Below, one piece after another: positions 22,427 to 31,188 of a stretch of 39,189 nt of DNA (its first letter is position 1; each line of letters begins with the position of its first letter). The position numbers and the translations under genes are program-made. A model generated the notes under the pieces. It was not told the origin of the DNA. It made no database searches and saw only the letters and a program-made list of their open reading frames with translations. The DNA is from Candidatus Bilophila faecipullorum (lineage in GTDB: Bacteria; Desulfobacterota; Desulfovibrionia; Desulfovibrionales; Desulfovibrionaceae), in contig CALVEZ010000033.1 in NCBI GenBank assembly GCA_944326695.1, positions 1 to 39,189 on the forward strand, given 5' to 3'.

Positions 22427-23356
22427 ATGGCCGTCGTCACCAGCGGGCTCGTCAACGCCCTGCGCACGGGCTTTTCCAAAGAGTTCGAGGACGCGAAGGC
22501 CGCCGCCCCGACGCAGTGGGCCGCCGTCGCAACCCGCGTCCCGTCAGGCAACGCTTCCAACACCTACGGCTGGCTCGGGCAGTTCCCCAAACTTTCCGAG
22601 TGGACCGGGCAACGCGCCTTCAAGTCGATCAAGGAATACGGCTACTCCGTCACCAACAAGCTCTATGAGGCCACGGTGGACATTCCGCGAACAGCCGTGG
22701 AGGACGATCAGCTTGGCGTCTATTCCCCGCTGTTCCGCGAAATGGGCTACGCCGCCGCCACACACCCGGACGAAATTATCTTCGGCCTGCTCAGGGACGG
22801 CAAAAGCACGGCCTGTTATGACGGCAAGATGTTTTTTGCCAAGGATCATCCCGTCTTTGAAAACGTGGACGGCACCGGAACCGAAGAGACCGCCGCGAAC
22901 CTGATCGAGCCTGCTGAGGGCGCGGTAGCGCCGTGGTTCATCCTTGACGTGTCCCGGCCCTTGAAACCGTTCATCTTTCAGGAGCGCACCACGCCCGAGT
23001 TGCAGGTCATCACCAATCCGGACAACGACTATGTGTTCATGAACGACAAGCTCCCCTACGGCATCCGCTACCGCTGCAACGGCGGCTACGGCTTCTGGCA
23101 GCAGGCGGTCATGAGCGCCGAGCCCCTCAACCCGGCCAGCTTTGAAAAGGCGCTCACCCTCATGCAGGGCTTTACCGCCGACGGCGGGCGGCCTTTGGGC
23201 CTTGGCTTTGGCGGCAAGGCCGGGACGCTCCTTGTAGTGCCACCTGCGCATCAGGCGGCGGCCCGCAAGGTGGTTGTGGCCGAGCGCGACGACGCGGGGG
23301 CGTCGAATATCTGGTTCGACGCCGCAACCATCGTCGTCAGCCCGTGGCTTGCGTAA
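22427..23356 (+). CDS. Major capsid protein (Mu gpT-like)
   Basis: A 309-residue HK97-fold capsid protein of the Mu gpT family, with LRTGFSKEFEDAKAA near the start, then NTYGWLGQFPKLSEWTGQR and YSVTNKLYEATVDIPRTAVEDDQLGVYSPLFREMG. The C-terminus has the usual IWFDAATIVVSPWL ending. It follows the protease/scaffold without a gap and overlaps the next gene by 1 bp. Confidence 0.9.
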   Translation: MAVVTSGLVNALRTGFSKEFEDAKAAAPTQWAAVATRVPSGNASNTYGWLGQFPKLSEWTGQRAFKSIKEYGYSVTNKLYEATVDIPRTAVEDDQLGVYSPLFREMGYAAATHPDEIIFGLLRDGKSTACYDGKMFFAKDHPVFENVDGTGTEETAANLIEPAEGAVAPWFILDVSRPLKPFIFQERTTPELQVITNPDNDYVFMNDKLPYGIRYRCNGGYGFWQQAVMSAEPLNPASFEKALTLMQGFTADGGRPLGLGFGGKAGTLLVVPPAHQAAARKVVVAERDDAGASNIWFDAATIVVSPWLA

Positions 23357-23769
23357 TGGCCTACGCCACCGTCGAGAATCTGTTTTCCCTGTTTGGGGAG
23401 GAGGAGATAAACCTCCTCTCCAACCGGGGAGCGTCGCAAGAGTTGAACCGCGAGGCGCTGGAGGCGGCCATCGCTTACGCCGCCTCCGAGGTCGACAGCT
23501 ACCTTGCCGCCCGTTACGCCGTGCCGCTCACGGACCCCGTGCCGCCCGTGGTCATGATGGTAACTGCGGATATTGTCCGCTATCGCCTCACCTCCGGGGA
23601 CGTGTCAGAAAAGGACGCGATCGTTGCCCGGTACAAGACCACGGTGGCATGGCTGCGGGACGTCGCCTCGGGCGTCGTGTCTCTGCCATGCGCCGGGGCC
23701 TCGTCCGGGGGCGCGTCCGACAACGTGGAAATCGACGCCGGGGCAAGGGACTGGACATGCCGAGCCTGA
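23356..23769 (+). CDS. Head-tail connector (Mu gp36, DUF1320)
   Basis: A 137-residue DUF1320 protein: YATVENLFSLFGEEEINLLSNRG, then ALEAAIAYAASEVDSYLAARYAVPL and an adaptor-like helical bundle. Such proteins extend the portal channel. The ATG at 23356 shares its A with the capsid TAA. Confidence 0.85.
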   Translation: MAYATVENLFSLFGEEEINLLSNRGASQELNREALEAAIAYAASEVDSYLAARYAVPLTDPVPPVVMMVTADIVRYRLTSGDVSEKDAIVARYKTTVAWLRDVASGVVSLPCAGASSGGASDNVEIDAGARDWTCRA

Positions 23770-24224
23770 CGGAAGTGCGCGACGCCGCGATTGCGGCACT
23801 GAAAAGCGCCGTGCCCGAGGTCCGCGTGGACAGCGTTTCCGGCGGGGCCGAAGCCGCTGCCGTGCTGAAAAAGACGCTCGGCACGACGACGATCCTTGTG
23901 ACCGCGCTTGGCGCGCAGAACGCCGCCGATCCCCGTTCGCTCGACTTTGACGTGTACGGGCAATTCGCCGCCCTTGTCGTCATCTATGGGCGCAGAGATC
24001 AGGCCGCCCGCGAAAAGGACGGCCTCGCCGTCGTCGAACGGACGGCGCAGGCCCTGCACGGTCACACTTTCGGCTTGGTCGACCTCGGCCCGGCCCGCGT
24101 GCTTTCCCTCGGCCCGCTTGAAGACGCGGAACTTGAAAACAACGGGGCATGGGTGTGGGCCGTTACATGGGGCCAGCCCCTGACGCTCACCCCGCCGATG
24201 GAGAAACCGGATGAATCTCTATGA
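23757..24224 (+). CDS. Mu gp37-like protein (DUF1834)
   Basis: A 155-residue protein with LTEVRDAAIAALKSAVPEVRVDS, then SLDFDVYGQFAALVVIYGRRDQAAREKDGLAVVERTAQALHGH. This fits DUF1834, a connector or tail-terminator-like protein in Mu-like phages. It overlaps its neighbours by 13-14 bp on both sides. Confidence 0.75.
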   Translation: MPSLTEVRDAAIAALKSAVPEVRVDSVSGGAEAAAVLKKTLGTTTILVTALGAQNAADPRSLDFDVYGQFAALVVIYGRRDQAAREKDGLAVVERTAQALHGHTFGLVDLGPARVLSLGPLEDAELENNGAWVWAVTWGQPLTLTPPMEKPDESL

Positions 24225-24612
24225 CACCCTGAAAGAACGAGTCCGCCTCGCCGCCCGTGCGCTGGCCCTGCCCCTCGGCTGGGAAGGCGAGCCCTTTGTC
24301 CCGCCGCACGCCAGCCACCTGCGGGCGCGCATCGTCTTTGAGAACCAACAGCAAGCCAGCCTCGGTGCGAACGGCCTGACCAAGGTTGACGGCCACATCG
24401 AGATCAAGGCCGTGGTCAAGGCCGGGGAAGATTCCCTCGCCGCGACGCTGGCCGAACAGGTCGCCCGCCGCTTCCCGCGCGGGGACGCACTCCAGTTCGA
24501 CAATGGGACCGGGACCATCACCACGCCCCGCACGTCCGCGCCCGCCTGTGACGGCAAACGGACGGAGGTCGTCGTGAACATCACCTTCTACGCCTATCAG
24601 TCCGAGGGATAA
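24211..24612 (+). CDS. Tail terminator-like protein
   Basis: A 133-residue protein, MNLYDTLKERVRLAARALALPLGWEGEPFVPP, then HLRARIVFENQQQASLG and TEVVVNITFYAYQSEG. This pattern matches lambda gpU/DUF4128-type terminators, which cap the tail tube and join it to the head in long-tailed phages. It precedes the tube gene directly. Confidence 0.7.
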   Translation: MNLYDTLKERVRLAARALALPLGWEGEPFVPPHASHLRARIVFENQQQASLGANGLTKVDGHIEIKAVVKAGEDSLAATLAEQVARRFPRGDALQFDNGTGTITTPRTSAPACDGKRTEVVVNITFYAYQSEG

Positions 24613-24616
24613 CGCC

Positions 24617-25555
24617 ATGCCTTTCATTACCATTGCCAGCGGCGCGAACCACGGCCTCCGCTATGTCGCGGAAGTCACGCCGGGCACGACGCCCGCCAAC
24701 CCGAAAACCACGTCTCTCACGCACAACTCCTGCACGCTCGCCCCCTCCCGCGACACCATCGAGAGCGGGGCCCTGCGCGATGACCGCATGATTCCCTTTA
24801 CGCGGACGGGCACGGACAAGATCGCCGGGGACATCGAATTCGAGCTGCTTGCCGGGGACTACGATCCCTTCCTTGAAGCCGCACTGTTCGGGACGTGGAC
24901 GGACAACGTGCTGAAGGCTGGAAAATCCGCGCATACCTTTACCATCGAGCGTGCCTTTACGGACATCGGGCAGTACGGCGTCTTCACGGGCTGCTACGTC
25001 AATCAGCTTTCCCTCTCCGTCAAGCCGTCCGCCGTGATCACCGGGACGCTCGGCCTCGTGGGGCTTGCCTGCGCCTACGCCACCAGCCCGCTTGACGCCG
25101 CGCCGAAAGCTCCTCCGGCTCCCGTCCCCTTCGACTCCTTCACCGGGACACTGAAGGAGGGGGGAACGGAAATCGCGGTGGTCACGGGGATCGAGCTGAC
25201 CCTTAACAATGGCGTTGAGCCGCAATACGCGGTTTTCAACCGTTCGGCCGCCGCCGTGAGTCTCGGGCGCTCCAAGCTCTCCGGCACCCTGACCGCCTTT
25301 TTTACCGACGGGGCGCTGCTGCGCAAGTTCCTCGACGAAACGCCCGCCAAGCTGGAATTCACCTTGCGGCACGGCGATGACGCCTACACGTTCCTTATCC
25401 CCAACCTGACCTACACCGGGGCGGAGCACAGCGTGCAGTCCGAAAGCTCGATACAGCTTTCCATGCCGTGGCAGGCCAACCTTGACGCCGCGCTCGGCAC
25501 CAGCTTCCAGATCACCCGCAACCTCGCGGCCTCGCCCGCGCCCGAAGGAGTATAG
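24617..25555 (+). CDS. Major tail tube protein
   Basis: A 312-residue tube protein with GLRYVAEVTPGTTPANPKTTSLTHNSCTL at the start, then DKIAGDIEFELLAGDYDPFLEAALFGTW and a C-terminal repeat-like half (LKEGGTEIAVVTGIELTLNNGVE, then SQSESSIQLSMPW-like strands). This is the siphovirus tube family. There is no sheath gene nearby, so the tail is non-contractile. Confidence 0.82.
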   Translation: MPFITIASGANHGLRYVAEVTPGTTPANPKTTSLTHNSCTLAPSRDTIESGALRDDRMIPFTRTGTDKIAGDIEFELLAGDYDPFLEAALFGTWTDNVLKAGKSAHTFTIERAFTDIGQYGVFTGCYVNQLSLSVKPSAVITGTLGLVGLACAYATSPLDAAPKAPPAPVPFDSFTGTLKEGGTEIAVVTGIELTLNNGVEPQYAVFNRSAAAVSLGRSKLSGTLTAFFTDGALLRKFLDETPAKLEFTLRHGDDAYTFLIPNLTYTGAEHSVQSESSIQLSMPWQANLDAALGTSFQITRNLAASPAPEGV

Positions 25556-25557
25556 CC

Positions 25558-25950
25558 ATGTCCCTGCTTGATCTCGCCTCCCTTGATTCCGCCGCCAAAG
25601 CCGATGACGGCGCGGACCTTGAAGTGCTTCACCCCGTTTCCGGGGAAAAGCTCGGCGTCGTCATCCGCCTTGCCGGGGCCGATTCCGCCGTCCACCGCAA
25701 AGCCACGGCCGCCATCGCCAACCGCCGGGCGAAAGGAGGATTCCGCCGTACCATCAACCTTGACGACCTCCAGACCGAGAACATCGAGGTTCTGGCCCGC
25801 TGCACGCTCGGCTGGTCGGGGGCCGTTCTTGACGGCAAGGCCCTTCCGTTCAGCAAGGACGCCGCCGTCACCCTCTACACGCGCTTTCCGTGGCTGCGCG
25901 AGCAAGTGGAAACCTTCATCTCGGACCGCGCGAACTATTTGCAGGACTGA
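25558..25950 (+). CDS. Tail assembly chaperone, upstream frame (gpG-like)
   Basis: A 130-residue protein starting 3 bp after the tube stop. The sequence has GADLEVLHPVSGEKLGVVIRLAGADS, then FRRTINLDDLQTENIEVLARCTLGWSG and YTRFPWLREQVETFISDRANYL. This matches small tail proteins located between tube and tape measure, where a chaperone pair usually lies. Its 3' end overlaps the next frame by about 60 bp. It would coat the tape measure protein during tail assembly. Confidence 0.7.
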   Translation: MSLLDLASLDSAAKADDGADLEVLHPVSGEKLGVVIRLAGADSAVHRKATAAIANRRAKGGFRRTINLDDLQTENIEVLARCTLGWSGAVLDGKALPFSKDAAVTLYTRFPWLREQVETFISDRANYLQD

Positions 25951-26336
25951 CTGCCGCGCTGTGCGAAGCCGTCGCCGCCTGCGTCGCCGCGAACAGGCGG
26001 GCAGGCGACGGTTCCGCGCTGCGCGACCACATCGACCAGCTTTGCAGGCAGACCGGGAAAAGCCCCGAAGAACTCGGGCTTGCCCCGGAAGAGGCGCAGG
26101 AGCCGGAAGTCCCCTTTGCGGGAGAACATCTCTGGGCATGGTTTTGGGAAGTTTCCGAGGCCCGGGCCTCGAACGGCTTTTGCCTCCTCCCCCTGTCATG
26201 GGTGGACATTGAAGCATGGGCCCGGCTGACCGCGACGCCCCTGTCTCCCTATGAAGCCCTGACCCTGCGACGCATGGACGCCGCCTATCTGAGCGCCCAT
26301 GCCCAAGCGACGAAAAAGGACAAGGAAAGACTATGA
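25890..26336 (+). CDS. Tail assembly chaperone, downstream frame (gpT-like)
   Basis: The frame is open from before 25890 to 26336. The GTG at 25890 gives 148 residues but has no clear ribosome site, and the first 20 residues overlap the upstream gene. The conserved part begins RELFAGLTAALCEAVAACVAA and ends FAGEHLWAWFWEVSEARASNGFCLLPLSWVDIEAWARL, typical for the second chaperone. It may be made by ribosomal frameshifting from the upstream frame (fused product) or from the GTG. I found no canonical slippery heptamer in the right phase. The stop overlaps the tape measure start. Confidence 0.65.
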   Translation: MAARASGNLHLGPRELFAGLTAALCEAVAACVAANRRAGDGSALRDHIDQLCRQTGKSPEELGLAPEEAQEPEVPFAGEHLWAWFWEVSEARASNGFCLLPLSWVDIEAWARLTATPLSPYEALTLRRMDAAYLSAHAQATKKDKERL

Positions 26337-27043
26337 ACACATCGACGACGGTAGGGATCGAAGTCCGCGCGGACGGCACGCGGGAAGCGGCGCGCGACCT
26401 CGCCGCCGTCGATGCGTCGCTCAAAAAGATCGGAAGCAGCCTCGGCGGGGCGGCGCAGGCGGCCAGCACCGCCAAGCTCGACAGGACCGTAGCTCATCTG
26501 GGCGAGACAGGCGTCAAGGCCGCCGCTTCCTCTCGGCACATGCAATCGCTCGCCGCGGCTATGGCCCGCGTGGATCGGGAGCGGCTTTTTCGCCAGCTCG
26601 CGCAGGACGCCGGGCTTTCAACCGTAAAGCTCGCGGCCCTCCGCGCCGAGCTTGGCGACACGCGCGGGGCGCTCGCTACCCTGACGGGCGGTTTCGCCGC
26701 CGCCAAGCTCCAGATATTGGCATGGGCCGCCGCCCTCGCCCTCGGCGGCAAGGCCGCGCTCGACGCCGCCCTCCAGATGGACCGGCTCGATAAAGCCTAC
26801 ACCACGATCTACGGGTCCGGCGGCGCGGCCACGTCACAGCTTGCCTATCTCCACGAGGTGAGCAACCGGCTGGGCTTGCAGTTTCAGCAGACCGCCGCCA
26901 GCGCGAAGACCTTCTTTGCGGCGGGCAAAGACAGCAGCCTTTCCCCGCATCTCAACGAGATTTTTGAGGCCGTTTCATCCGCCGGGGCCGCGCTCTCCCT
27001 GTCGCAAGACGACATGCAGGGCGTTTTCCTTGCCCTCGGCTAG
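26333..27043 (+). CDS. Tape measure protein, N-terminal part, ended by amber codon
   Basis: The first 236 residues of a tape measure protein: an N-terminal helical part, a hydrophobic segment (LQILAWAAALALGGKAALDAAL), then the conserved N-terminal tape-measure domain (DKAYTTIYGSGGAATSQLAYLHEVSNRLG and LNEIFEAVSSAGAALSLSQDDMQGVFLALG). TAG at 27041-27043 ends it inside that domain. The next codon, ATG, begins the rest in the same frame. Family members read ALGQMISKGKV here, so CAG has probably changed to TAG. The product may be non-functional alone. Confidence 0.82.
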   Translation: MNTSTTVGIEVRADGTREAARDLAAVDASLKKIGSSLGGAAQAASTAKLDRTVAHLGETGVKAAASSRHMQSLAAAMARVDRERLFRQLAQDAGLSTVKLAALRAELGDTRGALATLTGGFAAAKLQILAWAAALALGGKAALDAALQMDRLDKAYTTIYGSGGAATSQLAYLHEVSNRLGLQFQQTAASAKTFFAAGKDSSLSPHLNEIFEAVSSAGAALSLSQDDMQGVFLALG

Positions 27044-30000
27044 ATGATCAGCAAGGGCAAGGTACAGGCGGAAGAACTGCGCGGGCAGCTTGGTGAGCGC
27101 CTCCCTAGTGCGTTCCAGCTTGCGGCCAAGGCTATGGGCATGACCACGGCGCAGCTCGACAAGTTCATGGCCGACGGCAAGCTCACCGCCGAGGATTTGC
27201 TCCCGAAGCTCGCCAAGGTCATGCAAAGCGAATTCGGGGCCGCCGCCGAAGCCGCCGCCAACGGGATACAAGGCTCGCTCAATCGGCTGTCGACCCAGTG
27301 GGAATTGTTCAAGGCCAGTCTTATTGATTCCGATGCGGCCATAGCCGGGATCAATACCCTGCGGGGAGCCATAGAGGGACTCAACGGCATCGGCGAGATC
27401 GCGGGCGAACACGAGCCGGAAATCATGGCGTTGGGCTTGCTTGCGGCGGCTATCACGGCTGTGGCCCTTGCCCGGAAGCTCGGCATTGTGGAATCGGTCA
27501 AGCTGGCAGCCGCCGATGTACGGCTGCACGGCGTGCAGGCGACGCTCGCGGATCGTTTCCTCGGCGTTGATTCCGCCGAGCGCCAGCGCCTTGCCACCGA
27601 AAAGGCCCTGCAATCGGAATCCGTAAAGGCTGCGCAGGCCAACGTCAACGAAGCGCAGTCCGTGCAGCGCGCCGCCCTCGCCTCGGAACAGGCCGCCCGG
27701 CAAAAGCTGGCGCAGGCCGTCGCCGCGAAAGAGGCTGCCGTCACCTCGCGTCAGGTGCAAACCGCGCTGGCCCGGGAAGCCGCCGCCACATCCGCACTCC
27801 ATGCCGCGCAGGTCAAGACGTATGCCGCGACCAATGCGCTCGGCGTCGCGCAGCAAAAACTTTCAGCCGCTACGAATCAGGCATCCGCAGCCATTATGAA
27901 CATGGGTGCCGGACGCAACCTCCTCTCCGGCCTGAAAGCTGCTGCGGGCGGTCTTGTTTCCTTCCTCGGCGGCCCGTGGGGAGTGGCCTTCATGGCGGCT
28001 GCTGCGGGCCTCACCTATCTGACGTCCCAGTCGTCGGCCAACAAGCGCATGATGTCGGAACTGGCCGACGAATACACGCGCACGGCGCAGGAAGCCGCAA
28101 ACGCCGCCGGGGGCGTGGGAAAAATGACCGAGGAAATGGCGAAGCAGGCCAAGGCCGCCGCTCAGGTCGAAGTGGACAAGGCCGAAAAGCAGCTTGCAAA
28201 GGTAAGCGAGCAGGTAAGGTTTTTCGGTAATACCACTTTTGGGGATGTGTTCAGAACGACGGAAGGATTCAAGCCCGTTCTCGACATTCTCCAAAGCCTG
28301 CGGACAGGAGCCATCTCTGTTAACGAAGCCCTTGATCGCATGGAAAAGGCGCGTGCCGCGTTCGGGCGCGACAATCAGAATATTGTTGAGGGCACGCAGG
28401 CGATCCTCGCCTATGCGCAGGCGCAGGAAGAAGCCGGAAAGAGCAAGAGGCACCTTGAGGAAGTGGAGGAAGCCTGCGCCCGGCTGGGGAAGGAAGCCCG
28501 GCAAACCAAAGAAGTGTTGGCCTCCCCGTGGGTCATAAATCTTGATGACGCCGAGAAGGGGATTGCCAAGATCGAGCAGTCTATCCGGGGGATGCAGGCC
28601 CAAATGCTCGGGCTCGGCAAGGCCGACGAACTGGTCAAGCTTCTTCCCAATGTCGAGCCGGAAAAGATCGCCGCCGTGGTAAAGGCATACGGCAAAGATG
28701 GTCTTGTGGGCATGGTCAACGAATTGGGGGACGCCTATCACAAGATGAGCGGCAAGGAACAGGCCAACGTCATTTTGCTTGTTGACGCCACCCAAAGAGA
28801 AATAGCGATGACCAAACAGCTTGCGGAATGGCAGAAAAAGCAGCGCGACGCCGCCAAAGACCATACCTCCGCCTCCCGCTACATCGAGAACATCCGTGCC
28901 GAAATTTCCAAGCTCAACGGCGATCTCTCCGCGTCATGGGAGCAGAAGCTCAAGGTCAAGCTCGACGACATCGCCAAAAAGGGGAAGGACGCCCACCTTT
29001 CCTTGGACCAGTTGAAGGCGCTTACCAAGGAATACGCCGCAGCCGCCGACGCCAAGCGGGTACGCGACCTTGCCGACGCCTTCGCGGACTTGGACCTCAA
29101 GATTGCGCAGGCTGCGGGCAACACCCGCAAGGTCAAGGAATTGGACATTGCCAAACGGGTTGAGGAGGAACGCCGCAAGCTGGAGGCCCTTGCCAAGACG
29201 CCGAAGGAGAAGACCGCGATCTCCGAAAGGATGACGACCTACAAGACCTCCCTCGAAACCGAGGTGAAGGTGGAAAACCTGCAAGTTGCCGCGGACTTTT
29301 ACGAGAAGCTGGCGGCCCTTTCCGGCGACTATTCCGTCTCCACCGCGTACCAGAATCAGCTTCTCGAAGCGCAGGCGGAAATCTACCGCCGCGCCCTCGG
29401 CCCCGAGCATGAGAAATTCATTCAGGAATGGGAAAAGCTGTCCCGGCTCCAGAACAGCCGGGATTGGAGCGCAGGCTTGGAGCGGTCCGTCCGCTCTTTC
29501 ATCGCGGACTCGACCAACGGCGCACGGCAGTTTGAAGACATGTTCACCAATGCCTTTCAGTCCGTCGGGAACATCGGCGGGGCCGCGCTGGAGGAGATAT
29601 TCGAGAAGGGGAGCTTCGCCGTGGACAAATACTTTGCGAATATTTCCCGGCAGATTGCGATACTTGCCGCGAACGCGGCGACCAACCAGCTTATCGGCGG
29701 CATCTTCGGCTTTTTGGCAAATGGCCTGTCTTTTGGGGCCGGGGCCACGGCAAACGCCGTGAGTGCAGGCACGGCGACGCAGGGCATTATGGGCAACCTC
29801 GCCTCCGTCCGGCTTTTTCATGACGGGGGCCGGGTGGGGACGTCCGGCGCAAGCCGCGCCGTGCCGTTTTCCCTCTTCTCGGACGCGCCGCGCTACCATG
29901 CCGGGGGCTTTCTGCGCCCCGACGAGCGTCCGGCCATTTTGCAGACCGGGGAACAGGTGCTTTCCCGAGGCGATACGGCGGGGCTCGGCGGCAAGCTCGA

Positions 30001-30202
30001 CCAGCTTCTGGCCGTCATGCGCGGCGTGGCCGAAGCCTTGCGCATCGGCAACGGGCAAGGCGCGCCCTCGGTCGTCATCGTCGACGACAACAGCAAGATC
30101 GAGAAGTACATGCGCAGCCCCGAAGGGGCGAGGACTTTTCTTTTTCAGATGAACCAGAACCGCGCCGCCGTCAAAAACGTGGCGCAGGGAGGGCGTGCCT
30201 GA
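27044..30202 (+). CDS. Tape measure protein, C-terminal part
   Basis: A 1052-residue frame continuing the tape measure protein: ISKGKVQAEELRGQLGERLPSAFQLAAKAMGM finishes the conserved domain. Long Ala/Glu/Lys-rich helical stretches follow, with a hydrophobic region at about 305-330 (GGLVSFLGGPWGVAFMAAAAGLTYL) and a C-terminal segment (FANISRQIAILAANAATNQLIGGIFGFLANG, then DGGRVGTSG). The full-length protein would be 1289 codons and set the tail length. Its ATG touches the amber codon, so reinitiation could supply this piece; otherwise it needs readthrough. Confidence 0.85.
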   Translation: MISKGKVQAEELRGQLGERLPSAFQLAAKAMGMTTAQLDKFMADGKLTAEDLLPKLAKVMQSEFGAAAEAAANGIQGSLNRLSTQWELFKASLIDSDAAIAGINTLRGAIEGLNGIGEIAGEHEPEIMALGLLAAAITAVALARKLGIVESVKLAAADVRLHGVQATLADRFLGVDSAERQRLATEKALQSESVKAAQANVNEAQSVQRAALASEQAARQKLAQAVAAKEAAVTSRQVQTALAREAAATSALHAAQVKTYAATNALGVAQQKLSAATNQASAAIMNMGAGRNLLSGLKAAAGGLVSFLGGPWGVAFMAAAAGLTYLTSQSSANKRMMSELADEYTRTAQEAANAAGGVGKMTEEMAKQAKAAAQVEVDKAEKQLAKVSEQVRFFGNTTFGDVFRTTEGFKPVLDILQSLRTGAISVNEALDRMEKARAAFGRDNQNIVEGTQAILAYAQAQEEAGKSKRHLEEVEEACARLGKEARQTKEVLASPWVINLDDAEKGIAKIEQSIRGMQAQMLGLGKADELVKLLPNVEPEKIAAVVKAYGKDGLVGMVNELGDAYHKMSGKEQANVILLVDATQREIAMTKQLAEWQKKQRDAAKDHTSASRYIENIRAEISKLNGDLSASWEQKLKVKLDDIAKKGKDAHLSLDQLKALTKEYAAAADAKRVRDLADAFADLDLKIAQAAGNTRKVKELDIAKRVEEERRKLEALAKTPKEKTAISERMTTYKTSLETEVKVENLQVAADFYEKLAALSGDYSVSTAYQNQLLEAQAEIYRRALGPEHEKFIQEWEKLSRLQNSRDWSAGLERSVRSFIADSTNGARQFEDMFTNAFQSVGNIGGAALEEIFEKGSFAVDKYFANISRQIAILAANAATNQLIGGIFGFLANGLSFGAGATANAVSAGTATQGIMGNLASVRLFHDGGRVGTSGASRAVPFSLFSDAPRYHAGGFLRPDERPAILQTGEQVLSRGDTAGLGGKLDQLLAVMRGVAEALRIGNGQGAPSVVIVDDNSKIEKYMRSPEGARTFLFQMNQNRAAVKNVAQGGRA

Positions 30203-31188
30203 TGGCTTTCAGCGGCAAGATGACGGCGGCGAACCACGCGGATTTGCTCGCCAAGATTACGGCTTTCATCACCGGCGATCCCTCCGTGCCGGGGCGGGAC
30301 TGGACCGTGGCCCGGCAGGACGCCCTTGAATGGGGCCCGGCTACGGTCTTTCGGAATACGGGCCTTGCCGGGACCGAAGAGGTCTACGTTGGGCTGTACG
30401 CGGCCACCAAGTATGATGGCATAAGTGGCGGACTGGTTTGTAAAGTCTATAAATTATTTAATAATGGTTTAGTTTCCGACGGTGGAACTAATTTTTTAGA
30501 TACTACTATCAGAAATGGAAGCGGACAAGATAAGACGCATTCATTAGTACCCTGTTGGAATAATGAAATTTCCTTGTGGATATGGAGCAATAAAGCGCGA
30601 ATTATTGTTGTAGTCAATTGTAACAATTTATACGCCAATGCCTATTTAGGACAGCTTAAGCGTCTTTGTTTGCCGAGTGAAAATCCTTTTCCCTTGGCGT
30701 GTTTTACGGATGGATATACATCTCTCTGGGAAAAGGAAACACTCTACGGCTCCATAACCACAGGGGCTCAGAAAGATGCTGACAGCGGAAGGCGCAGCCT
30801 CATTTTTACTCGAAGGGGCGTATACCCTTTCAGTATTTACGATAACAAAAGCTATTATCAGTCATGCCATCAAATATGCAATCCTCATGGAATATGGACA
30901 AGTAATTTTTTTATGATTCCAACTACTAATTATGGTGTTGGTTCGGATTCCATGAAGATAGATCAAGGAAAAAAAGGCTCTATCGGCCTTTTTTATGGAG
31001 AAAAACCTCGAATTCTTTTACCAGTGTATGTTGGAACACCAAATGAAATAATAGGTGAAATGTTTGGTGTCTATTGGATACCAGATAAATATATAAGTCC
31101 CGAAGATGAAATCAATTCCCGGTATGTCATATTTCCTGATGTCAGTCGGGTGGAATGGCACAGCTTTATGTGCATAGGGGATGAATAA
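30202..31188 (+). CDS. Distal tail protein, chimeric GC-rich/AT-rich
   Basis: This 328-residue protein resembles virion proteins after the tape measure in DMS3-like phages: RDWTVARQDALEWGPATVFRNTGLAGTEEVYVGLYA, then SLVPCWNNEISLWIWSNKARIIVVVNCNNLYANAYLGQL, and a C-terminal GEMFGVYWIPDKYISPEDEINSRYVIFPD. The first 73 codons are GC-rich like the rest of the phage; from about 30420 the DNA is strongly AT-rich. The start overlaps the tape measure stop by 1 bp. It is paralogous to the next, broken gene. A baseplate or receptor-contact role is inferred. Confidence 0.7.
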   Translation: MAFSGKMTAANHADLLAKITAFITGDPSVPGRDWTVARQDALEWGPATVFRNTGLAGTEEVYVGLYAATKYDGISGGLVCKVYKLFNNGLVSDGGTNFLDTTIRNGSGQDKTHSLVPCWNNEISLWIWSNKARIIVVVNCNNLYANAYLGQLKRLCLPSENPFPLACFTDGYTSLWEKETLYGSITTGAQKDADSGRRSLIFTRRGVYPFSIYDNKSYYQSCHQICNPHGIWTSNFFMIPTTNYGVGSDSMKIDQGKKGSIGLFYGEKPRILLPVYVGTPNEIIGEMFGVYWIPDKYISPEDEINSRYVIFPDVSRVEWHSFMCIGDE

